A stretch of DNA of 64,000 nucleotides from Argopecten irradians (Eukaryota; Mollusca; Bivalvia; Pectinida; Pectinidae), in NCBI RefSeq assembly GCF_041381155.1, contig NC_091135.1, forward strand, positions 47,047,086 to 47,111,085, written 5' to 3'. Position 1 is the first letter of the stretch; every line of letters begins with the position of its first letter. Of the stretch, positions 47,901 to 59,948 are shown piece after piece. Below the pieces are notes generated by a model that worked only from the letters and a program-made list of their open reading frames with translations, searched no databases and had not been told where the DNA came from. The translations under genes were made by a program, and so were the position numbers.

Positions 47901-50176
47901 ATTAATTAATATAGAAAGAGTCTTTAAAAGTTGACAAAAAATTAGTTTACCTTATTTTTTTTCTCTCACGTAGGTTGAAAGCTTGACCTCAGCAAGGAAG
48001 AGTGCTATGTCGGGTAGTGAGCCATCTGATGCCATTAGGGTGGTCAATGCCTTACTGACACAGCTAGATCAAATCAAAAGGTAGGTACCGTTTGTGGAAC
48101 CAGCACCACACATGGTATTCACAGCTTGATCAAATCAAGGTTTGTTGAGAAAGTGCTATATTTGATATACATTTTAATACATTAGTAAATCTAATAGAAT
48201 ATAATAATTTATAGAGCAAATACACAAAGTGTAAAGTTAATAATTAATATTACTTAATTGTAATCAATTCAATATTTTTTTGTATGATGTTGTTTTGCCC
48301 TAGATCTGGTTTACAATTATTGTAGTCCTCAATCTGGTGCATGTAATGAATGTTATCTACAGAAAATAATACCTTCAAATTCATTTGAATTTAGTTTTAA
48401 ATAAGATTGAAAATACTTTCAGACAGCCCAATGTGATGATCCTGACCACGTCCAATGTGACGGGAGCTATTGACCTGGCCTTTGTAGACAGGGCAGACAT
48501 CAAACAGTATATAGGACCTCCGTCTCCAGCAGCCATCTTCAAAATATTCCACTCATGTATCAGTGAGCTCATGAGGGTAATGACACTTTCTTAAAATTAT
48601 AAGACTGAAATGTCCACTGAGCTAACAGGTGATGTTGAAATATGCAGGATTATAATATAGTTGTATATATTAATGTGTATTAGAAAAATAAGAATATTCA
48701 TAATAGTTATAGTACTGTAGTACATGTATTTTAGTATACAAAAACCAAATAAAAGTTTTAAGGAATGTTAAACCTTTAAATGCATGACAGTTGTATAGTT
48801 AAAAGAAGAGTCTGTAAACTTAACTGATATATAAAGACAAATTAAATATAATTACATTTCACAGTCTCATTTCGAAAGCTTAAATTGATTTCTAGGGTTT
48901 AAATCTTTTTTGATTACTGACAAAATCATCTTTAACCATTCTATATCACATTTCAGATATACTACAAAAGAAGAATACATGAACATTTATATAGTCATTG
49001 ATATGAAATAGTGATATTTTAACACTGTATTTAATTGAAATGTTTTATTACAACATTTGATGGTTTTTAGGTTGATATCATTAGCCCTACACAACAGCTA
49101 CTAGATCTTAGGGGACTAGAAGCAATGAGATTCATGGAAAATGATGCCACTAAAAATAGTCTGGTGCTTCGTGATATTGCTAAGTGAGTACCTCATGTTT
49201 ATATTTTAGTCTTTGAAGAAAAGATGCACATGGATAGGTTTTCATGCATAATTTTGAATGCACTTCTATTTGTACTTCAGGAAGCTATTGATTGTGATAT
49301 CCTTTTTTTGCGAATGTAACATCATACTTTCCACAGAAAATTATGTGAGTTTGGCTTATAAAATAATGACACCACAATGGATATATTACCTACCTGCAAG
49401 GGAGGTAACTCTGGAATATGTAAAGATGGAATATGTAAAATTCATGTAATTAAAGAGAGATTATCAATTCAAAATAACTGCAGTGTTCTAATTGTAACTT
49501 TTAACAGTGTTACATATAATGACAGTTGAACATAGCGTCCATGGGTGTCACCCTTTCATGACATGATGTGGTTCATTACAGTAAAAGTCATGGACTCAGT
49601 GGGAGAACATTAAGGAAGCTGCCTTTTATTGCTCATGCCATGTTTGTTCAGGTAAGCAGTACCTCTCTAAAAGTCACTTCCAACTCGCCCTTTGTCATTT
49701 TGCTGACGCATCTGTTTTACAATACAAAAGAACTTCCAGAAGATGATTCTTCCCTAAACCACTGCTTTCCAAAATCATGGACAAACATGGATGTAATATA
49801 CAGAATGATTTCATCTTTATCATAAAATTAAAACTTTTCCAAAATTGAATACTCTTTTTTGACCAGGATACATTGTACATAAATAATACACATGACTTTG
49901 AAATGCTCTTACAAACCAGCATGTCCTGTTAAACTTTGGTTGAGTAAGGTACAATTGGCCATGAAATCACCGGGTAAGTTTTGATAAATTGATAGTTTAT
50001 CCATACAGGAATATGAGAATGAACCCAAATTGATAAAAATAACAATAAAAAGTAAGTTTATTAATTAACTCCTTTTTATACAGGGTTCATCTGTAACGTT
50101 AGAGGACTTCTTGGTAGCCCTCAGTCAAGGCGTAGACAGACAATTCCAGGAGAGAGAAGATTTAACTAAGGAATGA
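44906..50176 (+). CDS. TRIP13: Pachytene checkpoint protein 2 homolog, AAA+ ATPase (TRIP13)
   Basis: Eleven coding exons: 44906-45000, 45845-46010, 46588-46767, 47021-47111, 47349-47485, 47699-47785, 47974-48080, 48423-48576, 49071-49183, 49582-49651, 50084-50176. All joins are in frame; 1293 nt, 430 residues (human 432). The N-terminal adaptor-binding domain includes [13 protein letters not shown] and [20 protein letters not shown]. The AAA+ core shows Walker [10 protein letters not shown] (from residue 178), Walker B FVLIDE (to residue 252), sensor 1 ILTTSN (to 299), [16 protein letters not shown], and sensor 2 [13 protein letters not shown] (Arg385). All catalytic residues are kept, so it should be active. 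TRIP13/Pch2 unfolds HORMA proteins: Mad2 with p31comet in the spindle checkpoint, and HORMADs in meiosis. The ATG follows an acceptor-like CCATAG at 44895, suggesting a 5' non-coding exon upstream. Confidence 0.96.
46107..46452. mobile_element. MITE, ~346 bp
   Basis: TTTAAAGTGAATAGTCGGGC at the left and the inverse CTTAAAGTGAACAGTCGGGC at the right. No coding sequence. Intron 2 of TRIP13. Confidence 0.7.
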
Positions 50177-51224
50177 TGATAACAGTTGTAGACAGTAGCT
50201 AACACAGTCAATGTTCTCACTTTGTGATGGTAATAAAGCAAGGTATCTGTGGTATGGAAGTTATGCTGTCGGCTATACACTGACTCTTCTGTCTCCCTTC
50301 ATCGGTGATCTGAATGGAGAGACAAATGGTGACAATGGTGATCGATCACAGAGTACTGTGAAATCAATTTCCTTGAAAGTAAAGCAGTATATTAAGAAAT
50401 AATCAGCCTTAATAAGTGCTTGTACTAGGTACTAATAGAGTTACAAAGTGCTATAATTTAATAAGGTAAATTACAACTATTTTTTGTTCTACTATATCTT
50501 ATATCAATAATACTGTACACAGTATATTTATTACAGAACATTAACACAACACAATCGTTTATAATGCACCCTGGATAATATATTCAATATCATGTATCTT
50601 TGATAACTTTGATATACCAGACCCTTGTTGTATTGTAACATGGCACCATATCTTTGTTCTCATATTACATTGTGCAAGTGTTTATGACACTGCAAAATAT
50701 GTCACATTTTGATCTTTATTATCAATTGTTAAATTCCTGTGATAGTTGATCAATACTTTCCACATAGTACACAAGTATCTGAGTAATCCAGTATTTGAAT
50801 TTTATGTACTGTAGGTATTATAAACTCTGAAATCTTGACAGGTACATTACGGTCACAATATTGCCAACTTATCCTGAGACCGTCAATGATACATGTCCAT
50901 GTACATTGTATATCATAACAATGTTACAACTGTTCGCAGTCATTATTGTGTAACTACATGTGCCAAAAGCAATCAGGTATATATAGGTAAATATTATTAT
51001 GTTGGAATTGATTTTTATGTCATGATTATATTTTATATAATTACATCATATCATACAATTACAAAATTTAATAACCTGGTAATAAAAATAAAAAGAAACA
51101 AGTTTTGATATCAAGATAATCTCAATTCTCTGTGAAATACTGGAGTCGTACTCAACTATTATGTTAGGACATTCATACAATTATGTGGTTGTAAACCATT
51201 TATTTGAATTCAAATACAGAGGAC
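50177..51224 (+). other. TRIP13 3' UTR and spacer
   Basis: AT-rich, no convincing frame. Several AATAAA-like signals. Nothing else recognised. Confidence 0.5.
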
Positions 51225-51226
51225 TC

Positions 51227-52513
51227 CACATAATCGAATAACGGTTATTCGAATATTTCGGTTATTTGCATAAAATTCTGCGGTCCCGATTTTTTCCTTC
51301 TTTATCTTTGTTTTTCAACTCCGTGTATTTGCATAGACTTTTACATGACCTCCGGTTATTTGAATAAAATATTTGGGAAATTCTAAAAATGAAATCGAAT
51401 ATTTTTCAATTTTGCAATATATTTTTAGCGAAATTCGCCGATATATGTTTCAAGATACTTCGCTTTTACTAGAAATCATCATGGTGACAGATTAACGTTA
51501 TAGTATTGCTTGTTATTTTATGCATGAATCTGCAAAGGTATTCGACGCTGTTACGATTTACATCAGCAGCGGTAGATCATTACTTTAGTACAATCACTGA
51601 CTCAAACATCTAATTAAAGCATTTGCACTTTCAAATATGTTTATTTATTAACGTAACGTACCTTAGTTCGCGATCGCTTGGAGAAACCATGCTTCCTTAC
51701 AACAATCTCCATTCATTAGTAGTCTCGTTCAACCAGAGTCTTGTTGACTACGACAGACATGTGCGTAACAAGCGTCTCGTTGAACGAGACATAAAAGCAT
51801 GCAAAGTCGGCGTGCAATGACTACCGCAAGTTTCGTACAGTATGTAAGCTTAGGATACAAAAGATACTTGCTACGTTGTTTCATTGCTACTTGAATATGC
51901 ATTAATTTCTGAAATGTTATCAAGCTATTCGCCGTATAGATCAACAATACAGGGAGAATTCTCAAAACACATTTAGGTCGAGTGAACGCATGGCTTCATC
52001 ACCTGCCGCCATTTTCGAATTCATATACACATACAGTACATTTGTAAAAACAACACTACTAGTTGATCGGCACTTTGAAGTTTAATCACGATCGTAAGTT
52101 CATTTTGCCAGGCAAATGTACGTAAATTTGTTTATTATTTAGGTTCAGAATTGTAGACACAAATCCAATCCTGTTTAGTAGAATCTAATTGCATTTGATA
52201 TCGATCGTTTAGCTGTTTCTCAAAAATTCACGTGTCGATCTAACGTAAACAAGAATCTAATATTGGAATATTTTTTGTTATTAAAACATTAAAATCGATT
52301 TACAACTTCGAAAATAATTACTTGTTGTTCGTTTTAAGTGTTAATAATTTACGTATTTATCAAGTAAACGAAACGATATATATTTGCCTATTCACATACA
52401 TATGTGTGGGGTCAAACGGAGGTGCAAAATGTCATCTCCGCCTATTCGAATACTCCGGTTATTTGCATATTTTCTTCTGGAAAATGACCTATGCAAATAA
52501 GCGGAATCCTCTG
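51227..52513. mobile_element. pogo/Tigger-like non-autonomous element, 1.29 kb
   Basis: Ends CAGAGGACTCCACATAATCG and the inverse CAGAGGATTCCGCTTATTTG, with TA on both sides (51225-51226, 52514-52515). Inner ends share GGTTATTYGAATA and GGTTATTTGCATA. The CAGAGGA-type end and TA duplication suit pogo/Tigger. The interior has no transposase; near 51725-51790 it holds a separate inverted pair (TCTCGTTCAACCAGAGTC / GTCTCGTTGAACGAGAC), perhaps an inner insertion. Confidence 0.7.
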
Positions 52514-52630
52514 TAAATGATGTAATATCTGAAAGACTTTTCAGAAATTGTGTTTCTTTATCTTGAAAATTTCATTAACGGATTCAAGAAAATGGCTATG
52601 TGATTGTCTTCTCGAGTTACATTTAATTTT

Positions 52631-53642
52631 AGGTCACCTGAGACAAAGTCACAAGTGACCTTTTCTAATTGCCTTTTGGTTGCAGACCAGAGAAGAACAG
52701 CCTGGCCCCGGTCTATACTTTTATTAAGTGGGGAGCCCCTGTTTTGAGCCATGCATAAAAAAATAAAAATCAAATATATTCTGAAATTGGTACATCCAAT
52801 ATGGAGGGTTTGATTTCAGTTTCATTTTTTTTTCAAAAATAAACATAACAAAAATGGGTTACAGATTACAATTCTGGGCTCCTCCGGAAGTGCATCTTGA
52901 CCGGAAATGCTAGCTTTACTTGAAGGAAAATCCATGGCGCGGTTTTAGGCAAAAATATTGAAAAATCCACACAATCGACGTATGAAATAAATTAGCTTAT
53001 TTTGCCATTGTGATAGAAGTGCTCAATTTAAGGTAGGTCTTAAGAAAAAAATTGCGTACAATTTTCTGCAATTTTTGGCTAAAAATCATGATATTTTGCA
53101 ATTTTTCAGGTATTTTTTTGTTGTTACCATGGTATTCACATGCATGAATAAGCGCAGAATATGGTCAAATCTGTATCAAAATATCAAATTGTAATTGCAA
53201 AAGTTGTGCTGATTAATTATATATATACTTTTGTACAGGTATTTTTTTTTTACAGTTAAATGACTATATCTATATTTCTAAGGCATGTGCCTTATTTTCA
53301 TAGATTGTCCAAAACTACTGTTTTCTGCTACCTTTGACCCTGGGGTCTCACGTTACCCCCTGGGGAGAGGTTTAAATTTACTCTAGTTTATGTAGGGAAA
53401 ACACATTTTTAGGCATTATTTTGACTAGGGATCAAAATGACTTAAGTTAAAAAAAATCTTCGTCTAAATTCACATATTTGATGGGATGAAATAATCTTCA
53501 TAGATTTACTAGTAAAAGTGAAATTTATAAAATCATTGACTGACTTCAAGGGCCTGATGGGCCAATATATAGTGTTTATATGTCTTTGTTTCATTCTGTA
53601 TCCGAACCCAGGTGACCGTTAAGGCCCATGGGCCTCTTGTTT
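52631..53642 (+). mobile_element. Helitron-like element, third family
   Basis: The left end is an imperfect hairpin (AGGTCACCTGAGACAAAG then TCACAAGTGACCT). The right end has the perfect hairpin AGGCCCATGGGCCT (53622-53635) followed at once by CTTGTT. There is no coding frame and no satellite core. The right-end plan is the same as in copy A. Confidence 0.6.
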
Positions 53643-54369
53643 GTATGTGTATTTCTGGTCCAAAAGATGAAAAAAATAAACCATTGGAATGTGAAAATGG
53701 ATGATATACTGTATTAGCACTAATAAAGACTTCTTGAATAGAATAGTATTACAAAAGAAGTTTTTTAAACTGTCAGCTTCAATATAGATTGTTTTGCAGA
53801 ATTTTCCCTATATAAACATCATTTTTGGTTGAATAAAACTAGCATTATTTGATTTCTATTCACGATAAAAGAACTAGAAACAAAGGAACTTTTTTTTTTA
53901 ATGTTACGTACATGTATATACATCCAAGATCATCAAAGATTCACCCACACAGACAATAATCGGTGTGTAATATGTTGAAACATATGTAAATCAATGTTAT
54001 AAAGAATTATTAATTTGTAATATTCATGTTTTAACAGCATCTTAAGTTAAATTACTTAAGCTGTTAAAAATGAATTGCAGATCAAGCTTGGAAGTTTTAA
54101 ACAAAATCATTTGTAGTGATTATTGAAAAGACAGTTTCTATAAGATAAAAAAAAACCATTCGTTATATATATATTGTATGTAATGTACACACAATGCATT
54201 TAAAACATCATCTTTTAATTCCTTCTTTTTTTTTTGACTCTCTTCTCAATATTGATAATTATACTTTTATAACTTTTTTTTAATTATTTACATTGCATGG
54301 TTAATAGGTTAAATTATTATGTATGCTTGCAAAAATATTCTAAAATAAAACTTTAAATTTTGGTAAAGT
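53643..54369. other. Spacer, nothing recognised
   Basis: AT-rich, with T runs; no gene and no repeat with definable ends. Confidence 0.45.
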
Positions 54370-54438
54370 CACAGGTTTATGATGTGCAAAAAAATGCTAA
54401 AAATATACTCAGTATTTTTTATGCGTCGTAAACCTGTG
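54370..54438. mobile_element. Very small MITE, family M2, copy 2 (69 bp)
   Basis: CACAGGTTTATGATG at the left, the inverse of CACAGGTTTACGACGC at the right. The flanking 7-mers GTAAAGT and GTTAAGT differ at one base, in keeping with the exact 7-bp duplication at copy 1. Confidence 0.7.
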
Positions 54439-57400
54439 GTTAAGTAAATTAATCTTTTACACTACAACCATAAATATATAATTATATGGTATATGTTACA
54501 GTACATTTATAGTAAATACGGTAATGCAAAGTGCGTGATAGAGTTATGTCCCTTGGAAATCAATGACCAAAAAATAGTCCAAGCAAACCTCTAGTTTCTA
54601 CCTAATGAAAGTAATATAATCGAAGGGTCATATCAAATAAATATTAACATATTATTATCATCTACTGATTTTTCTGCTGTTTTTTTAAATTTATTGTTGA
54701 AATTATGAAAATCGATTGGAACTGTGCGTAGTAATTTTTTAGTTGACATTATCACCTTGGATTCAAAATGGAGGATAAATGAAGCGGTAGCTGTCACATG
54801 AGATTGTACTGCAAAATTTCCTCGTTTATTTGGACATTTGAGGTACGTATTTCGTCTTTTACAAATTTAAATCTATAGGCCATGCAATCTTATTGATAAT
54901 CATATGTTGATGAATTATAAAAAGCGTTAGGATTGTCGAATGTCAACATAAACAAGTCAACTACAGACATCGGAGTCTGATATAAATATAACGGTGATCT
55001 TTGCATGCTAGGCCTATATGGAGAAAGGTATGGTATGAATTTTACCAAATCGATTATTTATTGAGTATATCTAGAATAATCTGTCAAGCCAACTCAATCA
55101 CGTGTGTACATTATGCATCTTCATTGGAGTGGAGGAATTTAAGGGACAAATTAAAATTTATGTTACCGGTACGTATAGATATTCCAGGCCAACTCTATAT
55201 ATTCAATATTCAAGTAAAACGGGTATTACAACACTCAGACACTGCAATTATGAGTCTCTCACAGTCGAGAGACCATAGACCAGCTTTTCAATAAATTTAT
55301 TTTTCAAAGCTTACTGTGTAGCAGGTTTTAATTGTACAAAGTGATACAGTCGCCTTCTAGCTTTGTGCTAGGGAATTTCCCTTGAGTTCAGTCTGGACTG
55401 GTAGAGTGACGGACCAGTAAGTCCAGGGTCGCAGGTTCGAGTCGGCTTGCAGCACACTACTCTCGCCCTGTTGCATTTGGTGCTGTAGACCACTCCAAGC
55501 GAAAACTATGTATATACAAGATTGAAAGGCTTAGTTGGAAACAGAACCTGACTTGATCTGTGTTTTGGGGCAAACACGTTTGAAAGGGGGGAGTAGTGTG
55601 TAGAAGGTTTTAATTGTACATTGTGATACGGTTGCCTTCTAGCTTAACGCTTAATGCATACAGTAAGCTTAGATTTGCGTTGTCGGTTCAATCTGGCTCT
55701 ATTTCCTGTAATATTGAGTTTATTGAAAGTCTTACATGGACTCCACCTAGGTGAGACACTCACAGTGTGTCACGTTTCAAAAGAAATGCATTATGTGAAG
55801 ATGCACTACAGTTACAGCAAAGATCTACATGCACCAGCACATTATGCGCATGACTAGCTTATGTCATTCCACCCAGACAAATGTAACAACATAAGCATCA
55901 CACCAAGAACTACTCCCATAACATGAGAGTCGACTGGTCAGCCGGGTTTTTTTTATCGGACGTTACTTTGCTGACTGTCGACTCTCATTTCTGAAGGCCT
56001 ATTTCTTTGATGCAGCTTCCGACGTCGAATGAAAGCGGAAGGAAAAATGCAATTATATCCATATTTATAGCTCTAACAGAGAAAACATCTTTGTGTACTT
56101 ACAGTTTAGGTATTATTTATCTCATTGATCTCGTAAAAACATAACTTGAGGCCTCATGAAATAGTATTTTAGTGGATGAGATATGATGAATCCTTTCCGT
56201 AACATTTTGACCTAGTTTTAAATATGGTGGCTGGTTACAACAAAAAACGGAACCTGAATTCAAGCGGGCAGAATACAAGTAAAAGTAAAGGCAGATCAAG
56301 CGTTTTGGGGACTTTGCAATTCGTTTTTTTCTATTTAACGGCCGGATCGCTTTCATCATGAAGTTTTATCTGGGTCATGAAAGTTTACGTTAGGAGATGT
56401 AAATATTTGTTTTAGATGGATTTTATGGCTGATTTTGTCAAAATACTTGTTGATTTATGAAAAACTTACCAAAAAGAGGTAGGTATTTGACATTGATGAC
56501 GATTTAAATATGATTTAAACCTTTTATATTGTCACAATCCAAACTTTGAAAATGTTATCCTCAGCATCGGGTAAATGGCCCATCGGAACTTAGAGGTTAG
56601 ACACGACGTAATGTTCCAAAAGTGTCTCGTAGTGCTATACCTCTAACATTGTTGGAGTAACCAAAAACAAAACAAATTCAACAAAATTATACACATTTGA
56701 ATGTGCACAGTCCAGCAGAAACTTAGACGGCCTCCCATGTATGCAGTGTTTAGCGTGTGTGAAGTGCGAGGTGCATGTTTTGGGAGACTACAGCATGTTC
56801 GTGTTGTGTCTTCTTGTATAGTGGAACTGTTGCCCTTTTTATAGTGCTATATCACTAAAGCATGCTGCTGAGGACACCAACCAACAGACCCCACCTGGTC
56901 ATATTATACTGACAACGGTGAGAATGAATAATGGACAATATCTAATATATTTCACTATTTATTAACAATGAACAAGTATATTTTCAACAATGTCAAAACT
57001 GACATGTGTGGCTCAGTGAGGTCTAATAAAGCATGGACAGTATTGCTGCTATCAAATCTTAATACAAAAATTATTCAACAAGGTTTAACCAAGAAAGTGG
57101 CACTAAATACCAGGCTGTTTATTGACAGTTCAACCTTCAGTTTCACAAAACTCTTCTCCAGCAGAGATTCTTGTATAATCTCCTTAACGATTAAACCCAA
57201 AACTCAACACAGGAGGCTCACACTTTGAAACCCGTCTAAAAGCGAGACATGCCGAGTCCAATATTGTAAAGTATTTCAAACCAAAAAATGTAGCAAACAT
57301 ATCGACTGGCAGCGAAAATTACACGTACAGTAATGTGGATGTATTCCCATACTCATACTACAAGATAGCAGCAAATTAGGGAAAGGATGGATGTCAGTTA

Positions 57401-59640
57401 TAAATAAATCACTTAAGATTCAAAACTCAATCCTTACCTATCAAGGCCTGATGGTTTACTGAGTAATCCCAGCTTTCCTGTGATCTTGTGCCCGCTAAAG
57501 TCTCGGTTTAAATAATTGATAATTTCCTGAAGATGAACGAAAAGATGAAATGGAACCAATCATACCGCTTCGTTACATATACACATAAACAATATCACAC
57601 CCATACACATACCGATACGTATCTGCTACAAAGACACATACAAATACTCTTTCTTAAGTTTCTTTCCACATACATTCATACAATTGTAATCTCTTTTCTG
57701 TTCGCAGCAGTTTAAAGCACAAAACTCAAATACTTCAACATACACAGTTCTTGAACCTTTTACAACAAACAAAACCTGGCAATATGAATTATTCTTTTTA
57801 TCTTCTTTCTATTTTTCAAACTTCATCAAAAATATAACAAAAAAAGTAATGTTTCACAGTAAATAATCGCCACAATTGATGGCCTGGGAGACATATATGT
57901 ATAAAGAAGAAGAAAGATCACTGACTTTACTTTGAAAAGAGAAAGCTTATCCTGACTCTGTACTATAAGACCTTGTAACTCCACATTAATGTAATGTTAA
58001 GTAGGTCCACATAGCTAGGTGACAGTGATGACTGTTGTGTAACAAAACCAGGGCCGTTTTAGTTTATTCGGAACAACCAGTTGGACCGTTTGTGAAAGTC
58101 TTTATTTCAAGTATGAATCCTGACGGACTTGCAGTTTTACTTACAAGCCTGTGAGGGCTTTGTCAGGCTCGACTGAAAACAATATAAAATCACCAAGTCC
58201 GTCTTTAATTCATAAACGAACAACTAGGTCCATCCAGTCAAACCGCATAATCGAAAACCGCCCAGGTGATTGTGACCTATATTTTGACCTTTAACCTCTG
58301 TTTAAGAAAAAGTTTTTACACCGTTCTATCTTTTATGATATACAACAGTTTACTTAGTATATTGGTCTAACTAGATGTAGTGATTTGTCATGTACCAAAA
58401 CCAAGTCACTCACCTATATTTTGACCTTAGCTTTGACTCAACAGGCTCTGGCTCTCTTTATTACTCTGTACTGGTGTATCAGTTCATCTCCGGAATGAAA
58501 ATACAACTTTATAGCACATGTGGTGGGGACTTGAATTTGTCAAATTAGTTTAGGTTCTGGATCTAGTTTGGTCATTGCATGTTTTCTCAGCTGTTCAACT
58601 TAAAGTGATAAATCTATGAATTTATTACATTTCTGGGACAGGTCAGTTGCTGGTGACCATGATGCATACTATACAATATATATTTCTGCTCATGTTACAA
58701 ATCTTACCAATTTAAATTAACAAATTTACAATGTTTTAAGTAATAAGGCCTACATTTAGTTTTTGTCTTCTGTAAGAAATTAATGTGCACACTGTGGTGA
58801 AGAGGGTTCAAATATTTGGAGACGGCAGTATCTAATATTAATTGATCACAAGTGTTAAAATGACCTGGTTTATAAATTCATAGATCGGTTTTACTTCAGA
58901 GGCTTATAATTTCTGTATATATGTAAAGAGTTGCTTCAGAGTTCTATAATATCAAAATGGAGTCAAAATTAATTGTACTTACCTAAGCAATATTTGAAAT
59001 TTAACCAATGGGTTTGCAACTCTCGGTCTGTAATTCAATTTCATTCTGAAGCATAACTCTGGTGATAAGAGTCAATAAACCTATGACTATTGTGTAATTG
59101 CTTTCTAAAATTCATTTAACTCAAAGCCAATCAAAATTAGGTTATAATTTTTCATTTGGTTGTTACCAAAATTTTCACTATATACACTATATACAGTAAA
59201 ACATGGTTATAACAAACTGCTGGGGACCAACAAAATTGCTTCATTTTAAGCATAGGCATTATATTACAAACATATACTAATATTGATGGAGCAAAAAAAC
59301 TTATGTTAAAGCCATGAATTTGTTGTAAACGGGTTCATTATAAATTAACCCTGCTTCTGAATCTTTTGTATATATATTCATTATTTAAACAAGTCAAGTC
59401 AAATTTTCTTTATAAATCCAAGTTTTCCTATTCAGTATTACCATGCTGGCTATGGTTTATAGAGATTTGACTGTGATGTTCAAACATCTCAGATAATCTC
59501 GTTTTAAAAAAGATTACATATTCTGATTAAAATAGAAATTTGGAGCCAAACTTTGAGACATGCTTTATCAATAGCCTTTTTACACAAGAGAGTAACCTAA
59601 TGGAAACAAATAAGAAGCTATTCTGTTTAGAAAAGATTTA
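54439..59640. other. Repeat-bearing spacer without a recognised gene
   Basis: Contents I can support: a pair of direct repeats of about 50 bp (AGGTTTTAATTGTACAAAGT at 55323 and a near copy at 55605); between them a tRNA-like SINE head with A box TGGTAGAGTGACGG and B box GGTTCGAGTC (about 55385-55480); a diverged dispersed repeat at 56720-56945 shared with 19960; and a lone transposon-like end at 59203 (ACAGTAAAACATGGTTATAA). Short open frames at 55001-55294 and 56968-57228 have no recognisable domain, signal peptide or supporting splice sites. Confidence 0.45.
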
Positions 59641-59868
59641 TCATACTCTTAATGGATATTGATCAGGAGGAATGAAGTGTTCTGCATGCATTCTGCAGTT
59701 CTGTTCCACAACATGCCCCAATTCAATACAATCACTAACCCAAACGAGTGCTGCCCACTTAGATAGCTCGCTTTGAAACAGTTGTGTGAGACCGCTGGGG
59801 CATTGCTGCCACACATTGACACTGAGGCCTGATGTATTGCTGGTAAAAGTGGAACATATATTGATTGT
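59641..59868 (-). CDS. Probable last coding exon of an unrecognised gene
   Basis: On the minus strand a good acceptor (TATCACTTCCCAG) opens a phase-0 exon of 75 codons and a stop at 59641-59643. The peptide has non-repetitive, protein-like composition: WQQCPSGLTQLFQSELSKWA, then ALVWVSDCIELGHVVEQNCR and MHAEHFIPPDQYPLRV. I do not recognise the family. The upstream exons would lie beyond the minisatellite, at or past the right edge of the window. A single-exon pseudogene fragment is the alternative. Confidence 0.5.
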   Translation of the reverse strand, partial: TINICSTFTSNTSGLSVNVWQQCPSGLTQLFQSELSKWAALVWVSDCIELGHVVEQNCRMHAEHFIPPDQYPLRV

Positions 59869-59948
59869 CTGGGAAGTGATAAAAATATACAGTTGTAGAA
59901 TCAATAGTCACAAGACAAAAGACTTTTCAGGAGAGATGTCCCAGTATA

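Noticed and set aside
55001-57228. Small plus-strand open frames at 55001-55294, 55654-55857 and 56968-57228
   Set aside because: No recognisable domain, signal peptide or exon structure, and they lie among repeats.
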